A stretch of DNA of 64,000 nt from assembly GCF_049808615.1 (NCBI RefSeq), contig NZ_JBNCAN010000003.1, positions 152,372 to 216,371 of the forward strand, written 5' to 3'. The notes beneath the pieces are model-generated. The model was given only the letters and a program-made list of their open reading frames with translations. It was not told where the DNA came from and did not search any database. Of the stretch, positions 50,811-60,054 are shown in pieces. The DNA is from Modicisalibacter sp049808615 (lineage in GTDB: Bacteria > Pseudomonadota > Gammaproteobacteria > Pseudomonadales > Halomonadaceae). Every line of letters starts with the position of its first letter. Positions within the stretch are counted from its first letter, which is position 1. Position numbers and translations under genes: made by a program.

Positions 50811-51677
50811 ATGTGTAATCCGATCGTGACCCACTTCTTCGATGAGCCAACCAATACCTTCAGCTACATCGTTCAGGACCCCAAAAGCAATGCCTGTGCC
50901 ATCCTCGACTCGGTGCTCGACTTCGACTACGCCGCCGGTCGCACCGACGTACATTCCGCCGACACCATCATCGATTTCATTAAGCGCCATGATTTATCGG
51001 CCGAATGGGTGCTCGAGACCCATGTACATGCCGACCATCTTTCCGCCGCGCCCTATCTGCACGAGAAGCTGGGAGGCAAAACCGGTATCGGCAAGAAGAT
51101 CCGCGAGGTTCAGGAGACCTTCGGCAAGGCCTTCAACGCCGGCACCGAGTTTGCCCGGGACGGCAGCCAGTTCGATCGTCTGTTCGAGGAAGGTGATACC
51201 TTCACCATTGGCGGCCTGGAAGCTCGGGTACTTCACACCCCGGGGCACACCCCAGCCTGCCTGACCTACGTGGTAGGCGATACCGCCTTCGTCGGCGATA
51301 CGCTATTCATGCCGGATTACGGCACCGCGCGTTGCGATTTTCCCGGTGGCGACGCCCGTACCCTGTATCGCTCGATCCAGAAGGTGCTGGCACTTCCGGC
51401 GCAGACCCGGCTATTCCTGTGTCATGACTACAAGGCGCCCGGCCGCGAGGAGTATCAGCACCAGAGTAGTGTGGCCGAACAGCGCGCGGACAACATCCAC
51501 GTGCATGAAGGCGTCGATGAAGATGCCTTCGTCAAGATGCGCACCGAACGGGATGCCACCCTGGACATGCCACGTTTGATATTGCCCTCAGTGCAGGTCA
51601 ACATGCGCGCTGGACAACTGCCGCCCGCCGAGAACAACGATCAGGTCTATATCAAGGTGCCCATCAATCTATTCTGA
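50811..51677 (+). CDS. Metallo-beta-lactamase-fold hydrolase, ETHE1/persulfide dioxygenase-like
   Basis: The 288-aa protein has the metallo-hydrolase motif THVHADHLSAA (residues about 69-80), HTPGHTPACLTY, GDTLFMPDYGTARCDFPGGD and a late His in LFLCHDYKAPG. This combination, with a single mononuclear iron site expected, fits the ETHE1/Blh persulfide dioxygenase group, which oxidises glutathione persulfide to sulfite. Glyoxalase-II-type hydrolysis is the alternative. No rhodanese or sulfide:quinone reductase gene is adjacent. Confidence 0.82.
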   Translation: MCNPIVTHFFDEPTNTFSYIVQDPKSNACAILDSVLDFDYAAGRTDVHSADTIIDFIKRHDLSAEWVLETHVHADHLSAAPYLHEKLGGKTGIGKKIREVQETFGKAFNAGTEFARDGSQFDRLFEEGDTFTIGGLEARVLHTPGHTPACLTYVVGDTAFVGDTLFMPDYGTARCDFPGGDARTLYRSIQKVLALPAQTRLFLCHDYKAPGREEYQHQSSVAEQRADNIHVHEGVDEDAFVKMRTERDATLDMPRLILPSVQVNMRAGQLPPAENNDQVYIKVPINLF

Positions 51678-51722
51678 AGTCTGCATGAGCCTGGCAAACG
51701 CAGACACCCACGAGAAGAGAAC

Positions 51723-52415
51723 ATGCATGTCCTGCTGATAGAAGATGACGATCTGGTCGCCTCGGGTATTCAGGCCGGCCTGGCGGACTACGACATCGTG
51801 GCCAATCATGTCGCGACTCTGGCCTCGGCTCGGGCGGCCATGCGAACCCTGTCCAGCGATGTAGTGGTGCTGGATCTGGGTCTGCCCGACGGCGACGGCA
51901 TGAATCTACTCGCGGAGTGGCGAGCCGCCGAGGTGGCCACGCCGGTGTTGATCCTCACCGCCCGGGACGCGGTCAGCGACCGAGTCGCTGGACTGCGGGG
52001 CGGTGCCGACGACTATCTGCTCAAACCCTTCGATCTGGATGAGCTGGTGGCACGATTGCAGGCACTGCTGCGCCGCGCCGCCGGGCGTTCCCGCGCCCTG
52101 ATCGAGCACGGCCCTCTGTGCCTTGATCCGCTGGCCCGGCGTCTGACCCTCGACGGAAATGAAATCTCGCTGCCACGCCGGGAACTGATGCTGCTCGAGG
52201 TTTTCCTGCAGTCCCCTGGTAGCGTGCTGTCCGCGGATCAGCTCAAGGACCGCCTCTACGGCATGAACGACGAGGTCGAGAGCAACGCTCTCAACGTGCA
52301 TATCCATTTCCTGCGCCGCAAGCTCGGAAGCGGGGTGATCGATACCGTCCGCGGTCTCGGCTATCGACTTGGCGGCTCCAAGGCCATCGGCGTCGATGCC
52401 AAGAGCGCCGAATGA
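51723..52415 (+). CDS. OmpR-family response regulator (QseB/PmrA-like)
   Basis: The 230-aa protein has a receiver domain (MHVLLIEDDDLVA, phosphoacceptor in VVVLDLGLPDGDG near Asp51, Lys in LLKPF) and an OmpR-type winged helix (LPRRELMLLEVFLQSPG, then VHIHFLRRKL and DTVRGLGYRL). It overlaps the following sensor kinase gene by ATGA, so both form a two-component system. Target genes are unknown; the thiol-redox operon is convergent right after it. Confidence 0.9.
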   Translation: MHVLLIEDDDLVASGIQAGLADYDIVANHVATLASARAAMRTLSSDVVVLDLGLPDGDGMNLLAEWRAAEVATPVLILTARDAVSDRVAGLRGGADDYLLKPFDLDELVARLQALLRRAAGRSRALIEHGPLCLDPLARRLTLDGNEISLPRRELMLLEVFLQSPGSVLSADQLKDRLYGMNDEVESNALNVHIHFLRRKLGSGVIDTVRGLGYRLGGSKAIGVDAKSAE

Positions 52416-53725
52416 GTCTGCGCGCACGCCTGCTGGTGACCCTGGGGCTGGCCCTGACCCTGCTATGGGGCCTGGCCGCGGCCTGGTTACTGCGCGACTT
52501 GAACGATGAGCTGGAGCGCACCCTCGATCAGCGCCTGGCCCAATCGGCCCGCATGGTGGCCGGGCTGGCCTCCACGCTGCCGGCAAACGTCTGGGATCGT
52601 GCCGAAAGGCCCCGTCTATCTATTCCTGCCATCGAAGGGCTGGCCTGCCAGGTGCAGGTTCCCGGTGGCGACATCATCGCTCGCACCCATAACGATCTGG
52701 ACGACGTGCTCGAACCCCAGGCATCTGGACACAGCTATCGCCAGGTCGACGGTGTGCGGTGGCGGGTGTTCACCTACCGCCAGAATGGCCTGACCATCAC
52801 CACCGCCGATCGGGTGGAGGAGCGTGACCGGCTGCTACGCAATATCCTCCTGGTCGCCGTGGTACCTTTTCTGGTGGCTCTGGTCGGCAGCCTGGTGACC
52901 CTGGCCGTGGTCATCCTGCATGGCCTGCGTCCGCTTTCTCGGCTACAGCACTCCCTGGCCCAGCGTCAACCGAACGCCCTGGCGCCGGTGACGGCTCAGG
53001 GGTTGCCCGCGGAACTGCGCCCTTTGGTCGCGACGCTCAATGACCTGCTGCTACGCATCCAGCAAACCCTCGAACGCGAGCAGCGCTTTACCAGCGACGC
53101 CGCTCACGAACTGCGCACGCCGTTGACAGCCATCAAGACACACCTGCAGATCGCCAGTCGTCGTGAAGGAGAGGCGGCCCGACAGGCCCAGGCATTGGCC
53201 GAAGAGGGAGTGGCGCGATTGCAGAGCACCCTGGAGCAGCTGTTGATGCTGGCCCGCCTGGAGGGCAGCCAGGATGATGCGCCCCGGGCCGAGTGCTGGT
53301 CGGACGCCGTGGTCGAGGACGCCTTGCTGTCTTTGGGGCCAGAGGCGCGCGAGACCATCCGCGTCGATCAGCCCACGCAACCGGTCTGTCTGGCAGGCCC
53401 CCATGAACTGGTGGTGACCGCCCTGCGCAATCTGCTGGAAAACGCCCGACGCTTCAGCCCGACGCCGGACTCGGTGCGATTGACGCTGAAGAAGGAAGAT
53501 ACAGGACTGGACTTCATGGTGAGCGACCTCGGAGCCGGGGTAGACGAAGCCTCCCTGAACAGGCTTACCGAACGCTTCTGGCGTCACGGCGGTGGGCACG
53601 GCAGTGGCCTGGGCCTGGCCATCGTGGCGGCCATCGTCGAACGCTTCGATGGCCATTTGACGTTCGCTCACAACCTGCCACAAGGATTGATCGCGACGTT
53701 ACGGCTGCCCGAGCACCAAAACTAA
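52412..53725 (+). CDS. Sensor histidine kinase (QseC-like)
   Basis: The 437-aa kinase has an N-terminal transmembrane helix (about 7-27), a periplasmic sensor domain of about 120 residues, a second helix (about 147-170), HAMP, HisKA with RFTSDAAHELRTPLTAIKT and an ATPase domain with NLLENARRFSP, DLGAGVDE and GSGLGLAIV. The arrangement and length are those of QseC/PmrB-like kinases. The signal is not known. Confidence 0.9.
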   Translation: MSLRARLLVTLGLALTLLWGLAAAWLLRDLNDELERTLDQRLAQSARMVAGLASTLPANVWDRAERPRLSIPAIEGLACQVQVPGGDIIARTHNDLDDVLEPQASGHSYRQVDGVRWRVFTYRQNGLTITTADRVEERDRLLRNILLVAVVPFLVALVGSLVTLAVVILHGLRPLSRLQHSLAQRQPNALAPVTAQGLPAELRPLVATLNDLLLRIQQTLEREQRFTSDAAHELRTPLTAIKTHLQIASRREGEAARQAQALAEEGVARLQSTLEQLLMLARLEGSQDDAPRAECWSDAVVEDALLSLGPEARETIRVDQPTQPVCLAGPHELVVTALRNLLENARRFSPTPDSVRLTLKKEDTGLDFMVSDLGAGVDEASLNRLTERFWRHGGGHGSGLGLAIVAAIVERFDGHLTFAHNLPQGLIATLRLPEHQN

Positions 53726-53733
53726 GAGCCTGT

Positions 53734-54519
53734 TCAGGGTCTGGGCGTCCCCATCATCTTCACCAGCTCCTCTTCCCCCGGGGCACCTTGGGTTATCGAC
53801 AGCCGGTCATTCTCCCCAGTGTGATAGAAGGTGCTGGGCGTGGCGCTAAGGCCCAGAGAACGCATCAGCTGATTGTTGGCGAACAGCTCGTCTTCCTCTT
53901 TCTTGGGCAGCTCGTCGAGCAATTCGATCTCATCGCCTTGCTGATGTGCACGCAATGCCTGGGCAGGATCATCAGCAGCCAGCAGAGCGACCGCCTTCTG
54001 CGGACTATCCTTCTTGAGGATACCCACCATGATATGGCGAAGCTGCACCTCCCCGGCCTCTACCCAGGGTCGCGTTTGCTCGAAGAACTTGTGGCAATAA
54101 GGGCAGTTGGGATCGGTGAAGGTATAGAGCACCCGCTCGGCATCATCGTCGCCGTCGGCGATCCAGGTACTTTCCTCGAGCTGTTGCCACAGCGCGGCGT
54201 CCTGGGGACCGCCCACCAGCTTGGCCAGAGGCTCGGCGGAAAGGTCGTTGCCCTCGGCATCAAGCAGGGTGCCGACGATGGCGTGCTGGCCATCCTCGGT
54301 GACATAGACCGCTACTTCACGGCCCTGCACACTCGCAGCGTAGCCGGTCAGTCCTGCCGGGGCCTCGAAGCGCTCGTGCACGGTCAAGCCTTGCTTTTCC
54401 AATGCCTGAACCGGTGTCGGCCACTTCGAATCATTGTCTTCTGCGACACCGGCCAAGGGCCAGAGCAGGCCAGACAGAGCGGCTAACAGCAAACCGCGGT
54501 GCAGGTGATGGTCGATCAT
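53734..54519 (-). CDS. dsbG: Periplasmic thiol:disulfide interchange protein DsbG-like
   Basis: The 261-aa protein has a signal peptide (residues 1-26, LLLAALSGLLWPLAGVAE), a dimerisation domain and a thioredoxin fold with the active site CPYC in TDPNCPYCHKFFEQT, the DsbG-type motif, plus a cis-Pro loop near SATPSTFYH. It is expected to be a disulfide isomerase or to reduce sulfenic acids, kept reduced by DsbD. It is the last gene of the dsbD operon, which supports a reductive role. DsbC is the alternative name. Confidence 0.85.
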   Translation of the reverse strand: MIDHHLHRGLLLAALSGLLWPLAGVAEDNDSKWPTPVQALEKQGLTVHERFEAPAGLTGYAASVQGREVAVYVTEDGQHAIVGTLLDAEGNDLSAEPLAKLVGGPQDAALWQQLEESTWIADGDDDAERVLYTFTDPNCPYCHKFFEQTRPWVEAGEVQLRHIMVGILKKDSPQKAVALLAADDPAQALRAHQQGDEIELLDELPKKEEDELFANNQLMRSLGLSATPSTFYHTGENDRLSITQGAPGEEELVKMMGTPRP

Positions 54520-54553
54520 GAAAACATCCTTTTGTCATAGGGCTTCGAATGAA

Positions 54554-54616
54554 GCCGTTAGCGTCTCGCTGGAAAAGTCGTTAGCGCCTCGTCGTAAAAG
54601 TCGTCAGCGTATCTTG
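54554..54616. repeat. 23-bp tandem repeat at the tlpA-like gene 3' end
   Basis: Units start at 54554, 54577 and 54600 (GCCGTTAGCG, GTCGTTAGCG, GTCGTCAGCG). The third unit spans the stop codon of the upstream minus-strand gene. Because 23 is not a multiple of three, the unit's stop codon appears in all three minus-strand frames. Confidence 0.7.
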
Positions 54617-55425
54617 TCGAGCATGGCCGTTAAGCTGGCACGGGAAAGCTCGCCATAATGGGTCTCGCGCAGTTTCCCCTGGGCGTCGTAGAGCAGGGTG
54701 GTGGGCATGACCTGCGAACCCACGGCCTGACCCAGGGCGCCACCGCGATCGAGCAGCAGATTGTTCAATTCCAGGGCCTCCTCTTCGAGGAAGTCGTGCA
54801 CCTGGGTGGTGCCTTCGCCCTGGTTGACGAACACGAAGGTGACGTCGCTCTCCCGGCGCTGGGCCGCCTCCAGCATCGGCATCTCGCGGCGACAGGGTGG
54901 GCACCAGGTGGCCCATAGATTGATCACCAGGGGTTCGCCAGATGCTTCGGAGAGCGCCGGCAGGGATGTCGTTTCTCCGTCGAGAGCGGCCAGGTCGACC
55001 TCCGGCAATGGGCGTGCCTGTCGATCGATCAGCATCAGGCTACCCACGGCCCCTCCCCAGACCAATGCCCCCGTCAGCACCGCACTGATCAGCGCCGCTC
55101 GCTGTTGCGGCACGCGCCATAGTCGCCACAGCGTATATAACAGCGCAGCGACAAGTCCGCCGACCAGACTGAAGCCGCCATCACGGATATCGAGCATGGC
55201 CCAAAGGCTGTCGTACTCATTGAAGTAGCGCGCCACGAACACCAGGCGTGCCACCACGACACCCACCAGAAAAAGATTGATCAGCGTATCGGCAATAGAA
55301 ACGCGGTGCCGGGTCGCAACCAGCACTCCAACCAGTAGCGCGATGGCACAAGCGATAATCAGCAGCAGCTGGCTGAGGCTCATCACCAGCGGGCCCAGGG
55401 CGAAGCTTTGATCGATCGAGCTCAT
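54604..55425 (-). CDS. Membrane-anchored thioredoxin: Lgt-like membrane domain fused to TlpA
   Basis: Of 273 residues, the first 130 form about four transmembrane helices resembling part of prolipoprotein diacylglyceryl transferase (ARLVFVARYFNEY, DIRDGGFSLVGGLVAALLY). Residues about 140-273 are a TlpA/ResA-like thioredoxin domain with WATWCPPCRREMP and a cis-Pro at VMPTTLL, which would face the periplasm. It overlaps dsbD by ATGA, so DsbD probably reduces it. The Lgt-like part lacks most of the enzyme and is likely only a membrane anchor or redox partner interface. Confidence 0.82.
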   Translation of the reverse strand: MSSIDQSFALGPLVMSLSQLLLIIACAIALLVGVLVATRHRVSIADTLINLFLVGVVVARLVFVARYFNEYDSLWAMLDIRDGGFSLVGGLVAALLYTLWRLWRVPQQRAALISAVLTGALVWGGAVGSLMLIDRQARPLPEVDLAALDGETTSLPALSEASGEPLVINLWATWCPPCRREMPMLEAAQRRESDVTFVFVNQGEGTTQVHDFLEEEALELNNLLLDRGGALGQAVGSQVMPTTLLYDAQGKLRETHYGELSRASLTAMLDKIR

Positions 55426-57413
55426 GAGGCGTTCCTCGGTGCCTCGCGTGCCTCGTCCAGACGCTCGAGAAACTTCTCGGCACTGATCTCACCGACGATT
55501 CGCAGGTCTCGGCGCTCCTTGCCATCGGGGCCTATCAGCATAATGGTCGGGGGCCCCAAGATGCCGTAAGCCTTGAGCAGTGCCTGATCGGCGACATCGT
55601 TTCTTGTCACATCCGGGCGCAGAAGCTGCATGCTTGCCAACTCCTGCTGCACCCGAGAATCGCCAAACACTTCGTCCTCGATCACCTTGCAGGACACACA
55701 CCAGTCGGCGTAGAAATCCACCAGGGTCCACTGGCCACGCTCACCGGCAAGATCGAGCTTCTGCGACAGGCCGTCGAGATCATTCACATCCGCGAAGCGG
55801 GACATGAAATCCTCCTGGACGGCTGCACTCGTCGAGCCCGACTGGAGAAACGCCAAGGGCCGATAGGGATCATCACCGCCCCCGGCGCTGCCTACCAGCA
55901 TCACCGCCCCCCACAGCCCGAGGATCAGTCCGGCGCTACGAGCGACCAGCTGCCCGGGGCTCGGCACGGGGGCCTGACTCGCCTGCCACAGCGCGACGGC
56001 GATTCCTACCAGCCAGGCGCCCCACAGCCCCAGCTCGATGCTGTCCGGAATCACCCGGGCGACGAACCAGATGGCCATGCCCAACAACACGAAGCCGAAC
56101 AGCACCTTGACCCGAGTCATCCAGGCTCCCGGTCGAGGCAACAGCCGCGCACCCAGGGCGCCGACCAGCAGTAGCGGCGCGCCCATACCCAAACCCAAGG
56201 CCAGCAGCGCGGTACCGCCCAGCAGGGCATCGCCGCTATCGGCGATATATAGAAGCGCACCGGCCAGGGGCGCCGTCATGCAGGGGCCGACCAGTATCGC
56301 CGAGAGCATTCCCATGGCCGCGGCGCCGCCCAAGGTACCGCCGCGCTGGCGCTGCTGCATGTTGTCGAGACGCTGACGAAGCGCCTGAGGCAGCTGCAGC
56401 TCGAAAAGTCCGAACATGGCCAGGGCCAGAACCACGAAGAGCAGCGCGAACAACCCCAGCACCCAGGGGGTCTGCAGCATCGCCTGCAGATTGGCGCCGG
56501 CCAGGGCGGCGATGACGCCGATCACGGCGTAGGTCAACGCCATGGGCAAAACGAAAGCGATGGAAAGCAGCAGGCCGCGCCTGGCACTGGCGCCGGAGCC
56601 TACCACCAGGCTCGACAGGATCGGGATCATCGGCAGCACGCAGGGAGTGAAGACCAGCAGCAGCCCCATGCCGAAGAAGGCTGCCAGGGCCCAGCCAAAC
56701 GAGGCATCGGATAGCTGCGCGGCCAGGAACTGATCCTCGCCCAGCGCTGCGTCACCGGCTGGGGAATTCGCGACCGTGGCGCCTTTTTGCTCGAATTCGC
56801 TTTCTCCGGTAACGCTGTCACCGGTGACGCTCTCTTCGGCCTTGCTCATCGCCGGGCTGCTGGCGCTGGATTCACTAGCGTCGCTGGAACCAAACCACGA
56901 ACCAGAATCGGAGTTAGAACCGGAATTAGAGCCAGAGCCGCTCAGGGACGAGAAGAAACCACTGCCCGCCAGAGTGCCGTTTTCCAGGCTCATACTGGCC
57001 AGATCCAGCGTGTCACGCTGCGGGGCGTAGCATAGGCCATCCTCGGCGCAGCCCTGCCAGGTCAATGCCAGGCGCTTGGCCTCCTCGGGCTCGACCCGCA
57101 CCTCGAGATCCTCGTAATAGACCTCGGACTCGCCGAAATACTCATCGGTTATGATCTCGCCATCGCGCAGGGACAACGGCGCGATGGCGGAAGGCGCGCC
57201 CTCGATACCCAGGCGGTGACGATAGAGGTAGTAACCCGGCGCGATCTCCCAACGCAGCAGGACTTCATCGCCCTGCTGCTCGGCATGTAGCTTGAAGGCC
57301 TTTTCGACAGGCAGAAAATCCTGATTCGCCGCCAGAGCGCTCTGACTCAGCAAGACCAGCATCAACGGCAATAGCAACCGTATAAATAAACGCGACAGAG
57401 CACCGTCCGCCAT
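55422..57413 (-). CDS. dsbD: Thiol:disulfide interchange protein DsbD
   Basis: The 663-aa protein has a signal peptide (about 1-28), a periplasmic alpha domain with GCAEDGLC (Cys122, Cys128), a membrane beta domain of eight helices with FTPCVLPM (Cys258) and VGPCMTAP, and a C-terminal thioredoxin gamma domain with DWCVSC. It moves electrons from cytoplasmic thioredoxin to periplasmic partners such as DsbG and TlpA-type proteins. A Ser/Gly/Asn-rich linker of about 70 residues (150-225) joins alpha and beta and is much longer than in E. coli. It overlaps the next gene by ATGA. Confidence 0.95.
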   Translation of the reverse strand: MADGALSRLFIRLLLPLMLVLLSQSALAANQDFLPVEKAFKLHAEQQGDEVLLRWEIAPGYYLYRHRLGIEGAPSAIAPLSLRDGEIITDEYFGESEVYYEDLEVRVEPEEAKRLALTWQGCAEDGLCYAPQRDTLDLASMSLENGTLAGSGFFSSLSGSGSNSGSNSDSGSWFGSSDASESSASSPAMSKAEESVTGDSVTGESEFEQKGATVANSPAGDAALGEDQFLAAQLSDASFGWALAAFFGMGLLLVFTPCVLPMIPILSSLVVGSGASARRGLLLSIAFVLPMALTYAVIGVIAALAGANLQAMLQTPWVLGLFALLFVVLALAMFGLFELQLPQALRQRLDNMQQRQRGGTLGGAAAMGMLSAILVGPCMTAPLAGALLYIADSGDALLGGTALLALGLGMGAPLLLVGALGARLLPRPGAWMTRVKVLFGFVLLGMAIWFVARVIPDSIELGLWGAWLVGIAVALWQASQAPVPSPGQLVARSAGLILGLWGAVMLVGSAGGGDDPYRPLAFLQSGSTSAAVQEDFMSRFADVNDLDGLSQKLDLAGERGQWTLVDFYADWCVSCKVIEDEVFGDSRVQQELASMQLLRPDVTRNDVADQALLKAYGILGPPTIMLIGPDGKERRDLRIVGEISAEKFLERLDEAREAPRNAS

Positions 57414-57480
57414 CGAGCCACTCCATTTAGGGTAAACCCCTATTTTGACAGACGCAGATTAGCTGGGCATTAGCCATTCA

Positions 57481-58251
57481 TTACAGCTGCCGCCGCCAGC
57501 GACTCTCGATCGTCTCCAACTCCGCCGGGCCGTAGAGCGCCTGGGCATGGCCGCCATACAGGGCCCACAGCTGGTCGCCGAAATCGAAGTGCCACCACTC
57601 GCTGGGCAGGTTGGTGAAGCCCTGTTCGCGCATGACGTGATGGAGCAGCCGTCGGCGACCCCGGGCCAGACGCTGGCGCTCATCGAGATCATCGCCCTGG
57701 CGCTCGAAATAATCGCTGTGGGAGGCCGGCACGGCTTCGTCGAATAGCGTTCCCATATCGAGCATCAAGCCATCCGCGTCGCACAGGGTCACGTCTACCG
57801 CGCCACCGGTCAGATGCGGGCTGGGCGCGTTTGAGTCGGTGCTGGGCACGGAGACGAACTCCCGGGTGCGTGCAAGAAGCACGTCATCGTCGGCGTCAGG
57901 GTGACGAGAGCGAATCGCCTCGAAAAGCGTATCGAACAGATACTGCTGGACCCGCCAGGGCCGCCAGCCATCGAGCACCACCAGGCCGAGCCCTTCGGGC
58001 AACGAACGCGCCGCGGCGAGCAGGCGCCGGTAAACCGCTTCGCGCACATAGCAATCGGTCACCGCGCCAGGAAGGCCTTGCTTGGCATAGACAGGAAAGG
58101 TTTTCAGCGGCGCGGGGGCCAGACTTACCGGCACCAGCGGCGCATCCTCCGCCAGAATGGGAATACAGTTCAAGGTCGCCCAGTCCGGCTCGGGCCGGCT
58201 GGGAATCGGCGGTGGCTCCACGCTTGCGGAGGTAAAGACAGTCTCGCTCAT
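57481..58251 (-). CDS. ddpX: D-alanyl-D-alanine dipeptidase (VanX/DdpX family)
   Basis: The 256-aa protein has the VanX zinc site: SPHLTGGAVDVTL (His146, Asp153) and SEWWHFDFGDQ (catalytic Glu218, His221), plus LDGWRP around Arg97. It hydrolyses D-Ala-D-Ala; in Gram-negatives without vanA it supports recycling or use of the dipeptide. No signal peptide is seen. I chose the ATG at 58251, four bases after the DctM stop; a TTG at 58263 would overlap. It is the last gene of a TRAP operon, which takes the place of the ABC dipeptide importer found with ddpX in E. coli. Confidence 0.9.
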   Translation of the reverse strand: MSETVFTSASVEPPPIPSRPEPDWATLNCIPILAEDAPLVPVSLAPAPLKTFPVYAKQGLPGAVTDCYVREAVYRRLLAAARSLPEGLGLVVLDGWRPWRVQQYLFDTLFEAIRSRHPDADDDVLLARTREFVSVPSTDSNAPSPHLTGGAVDVTLCDADGLMLDMGTLFDEAVPASHSDYFERQGDDLDERQRLARGRRRLLHHVMREQGFTNLPSEWWHFDFGDQLWALYGGHAQALYGPAELETIESRWRRQL

Positions 58252-58255
58252 TGCA

Positions 58256-59533
58256 TCATCCAAGTACGCTGGGCAACCACAGGGTCAGGGGCGGGAAAAG
58301 AATCAATATCAACAGCACCAGCACCGCGGTCAAGACGAAAGGCCAGATGGTCCGAAACAGCGCCGTGATCTCGAGACGGCTGACCGCCGCCGCGACGAAC
58401 ACACAGGCCCCCATGGGAGGCGTGATCAGGGCGATGGTGATGTTCAGGGTGATGATGATGCCCAGATGCACCGTATCGATGCCCGCCATCATCGCCACCG
58501 GGGCGAAGATCGGGGTCAGCAGCATCAATGCTGAGACCTCTTCCATGAACATGCCGGTGATGAAGGTGATGCCGCTGAGCATCAGCAGCACCAGGATCGG
58601 CCGATCGGTATAGGGCGCCAGCAGCTCGACAAACTGAGTGGGCACCTGGGCATAGGAGAGCAGCCAACTGATCGTCGCCGAGGCCGCCATGATCAAGAAT
58701 ATCGCCGAGGTGAGCCGAGTCGTCTCGACGATCGCCCGCCAGAAATCCACCGGGCGCAGATTGCCCAAGACAAGACCGCACAGGGCCACGTAAAGCGCCG
58801 TCAGCGCACCGGATTCCGTGGGTGTGACGAAGCCCAATACGATGCCGGCGACGATGATGAACGGCGCAATCAACGCCGGCAAGGCCGCCAGCGCCGCCCT
58901 GCCCAACTCAGAGACCCCAGGCCATCCACCACGTTTGGTCAAGCTCTTGCGCCAGGCGTACAGGGCATTCATCACCATGAAGGCCGCTCCCAGGACCAGC
59001 CCGGGAATCACACCGGCCAGGAACAGATCTCCCACGGAGGTATTGGTCAAGGAAGCGTACAGAATCATGAAGATGCTGGGCGGGATGATCGGCCCGATCA
59101 GCGAGCTGCCGGCGGTCAGGCCGGCAGCGAAGGCGGTGGAGTAGCCCTCCTTGCGCATCGGCGGCACCAGCAGCGCCCCCAGCGCCGAGGTATCCGCTAC
59201 GGCAGAGCCGTTGACCCCGGCGAAGAACACGCTCGACACCACGTTGACGTGCCCCATGCCCCCGCGCAGATGCCCGACCAGCAGGCGCGCCAGGCCCATC
59301 AGGCGATCGGTCAAACCGCTTGCGTTCATCAGATTGCCCGCCAGGATGAATAGCGGTATCGCCATCAGCGAAAAGACATTGATGCCGCCAAAGAACTGCT
59401 GCGGCATCATGCGCGCCAGCATGCCTGGGTCGACGAACAGAAAGCCCACCACCGCCGTGGCCAACAGCGCAAGAAACAGCGGCAGGCCGAGCAGCACATG
59501 CACCAGAAAGACCGCCAGCATGGTGAGGGTCAT
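58256..59533 (-). CDS. TRAP transporter large permease DctM
   Basis: The 425-aa protein has about twelve helices and DctM-type signatures: PQQFFGGINVFSLMAIPLFIL near the N-terminus, GLTAGSSLIGPIIPPSIFMI in the middle and ITPPMGACVFVAAAVS near the end. It forms a Na+-coupled importer with the DctQ and DctP products of the same operon. It overlaps dctQ by ATGA. Confidence 0.93.
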   Translation of the reverse strand: MTLTMLAVFLVHVLLGLPLFLALLATAVVGFLFVDPGMLARMMPQQFFGGINVFSLMAIPLFILAGNLMNASGLTDRLMGLARLLVGHLRGGMGHVNVVSSVFFAGVNGSAVADTSALGALLVPPMRKEGYSTAFAAGLTAGSSLIGPIIPPSIFMILYASLTNTSVGDLFLAGVIPGLVLGAAFMVMNALYAWRKSLTKRGGWPGVSELGRAALAALPALIAPFIIVAGIVLGFVTPTESGALTALYVALCGLVLGNLRPVDFWRAIVETTRLTSAIFLIMAASATISWLLSYAQVPTQFVELLAPYTDRPILVLLMLSGITFITGMFMEEVSALMLLTPIFAPVAMMAGIDTVHLGIIITLNITIALITPPMGACVFVAAAVSRLEITALFRTIWPFVLTAVLVLLILILFPPLTLWLPSVLG

Positions 59534-60033
59534 GCGTCCTGCTCCGCCATCGTCTTAAGCGGTGCCGGCCCATACCACAGGGCGTGCCAGGCCAGCAGAG
59601 CAAAGCCGATGGGCATCGACATCATGGGGATGGTACGGCTGATGCCCAAGCCTGAGCTGGTGAACATGGCCACCGACTGGGCATAGCGATAGCTGAACAG
59701 GGCACCGCCAATGGCCAGGGCCAGCGTCAGCAGCCATTGGTACAGATTGAGCAGGCGACACAGCGGCAGCGGCAACAGCCGCTCGATCAAGGCGACCCGC
59801 ATATGGCCGCCCTCCACCCACACCGCGCCGGCGGCCAGCAGCACCGCGCCGATGATCAGAAAGCGCGCCAGCTCGTCGGACCAGATGGGGGCACCGCCGG
59901 CCAGATAGCGCAGAAAGACCGCATAGAGGATGACCCCCAGATTGATCAGCAACAGGGCACTGGCGACGGTCAGCGATACCGTTCGGCTGACCGTCAGCAC
60001 CCGCGTCCGTAGGGTGAGCAGCGCGCTAGCCAT
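59530..60033 (-). CDS. TRAP transporter small permease DctQ
   Basis: The 167-aa protein has four helices and the DctQ motif RYLAGGAPIWSDELARFL followed by GGHMRVALIERLLP, which pairs with the large permease. It starts 21 bases after the dctP stop and overlaps dctM. Confidence 0.92.
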   Translation of the reverse strand: MASALLTLRTRVLTVSRTVSLTVASALLLINLGVILYAVFLRYLAGGAPIWSDELARFLIIGAVLLAAGAVWVEGGHMRVALIERLLPLPLCRLLNLYQWLLTLALAIGGALFSYRYAQSVAMFTSSGLGISRTIPMMSMPIGFALLAWHALWYGPAPLKTMAEQDA

Positions 60034-60054
60034 GGCGTGAAACGGCCGCCATCG

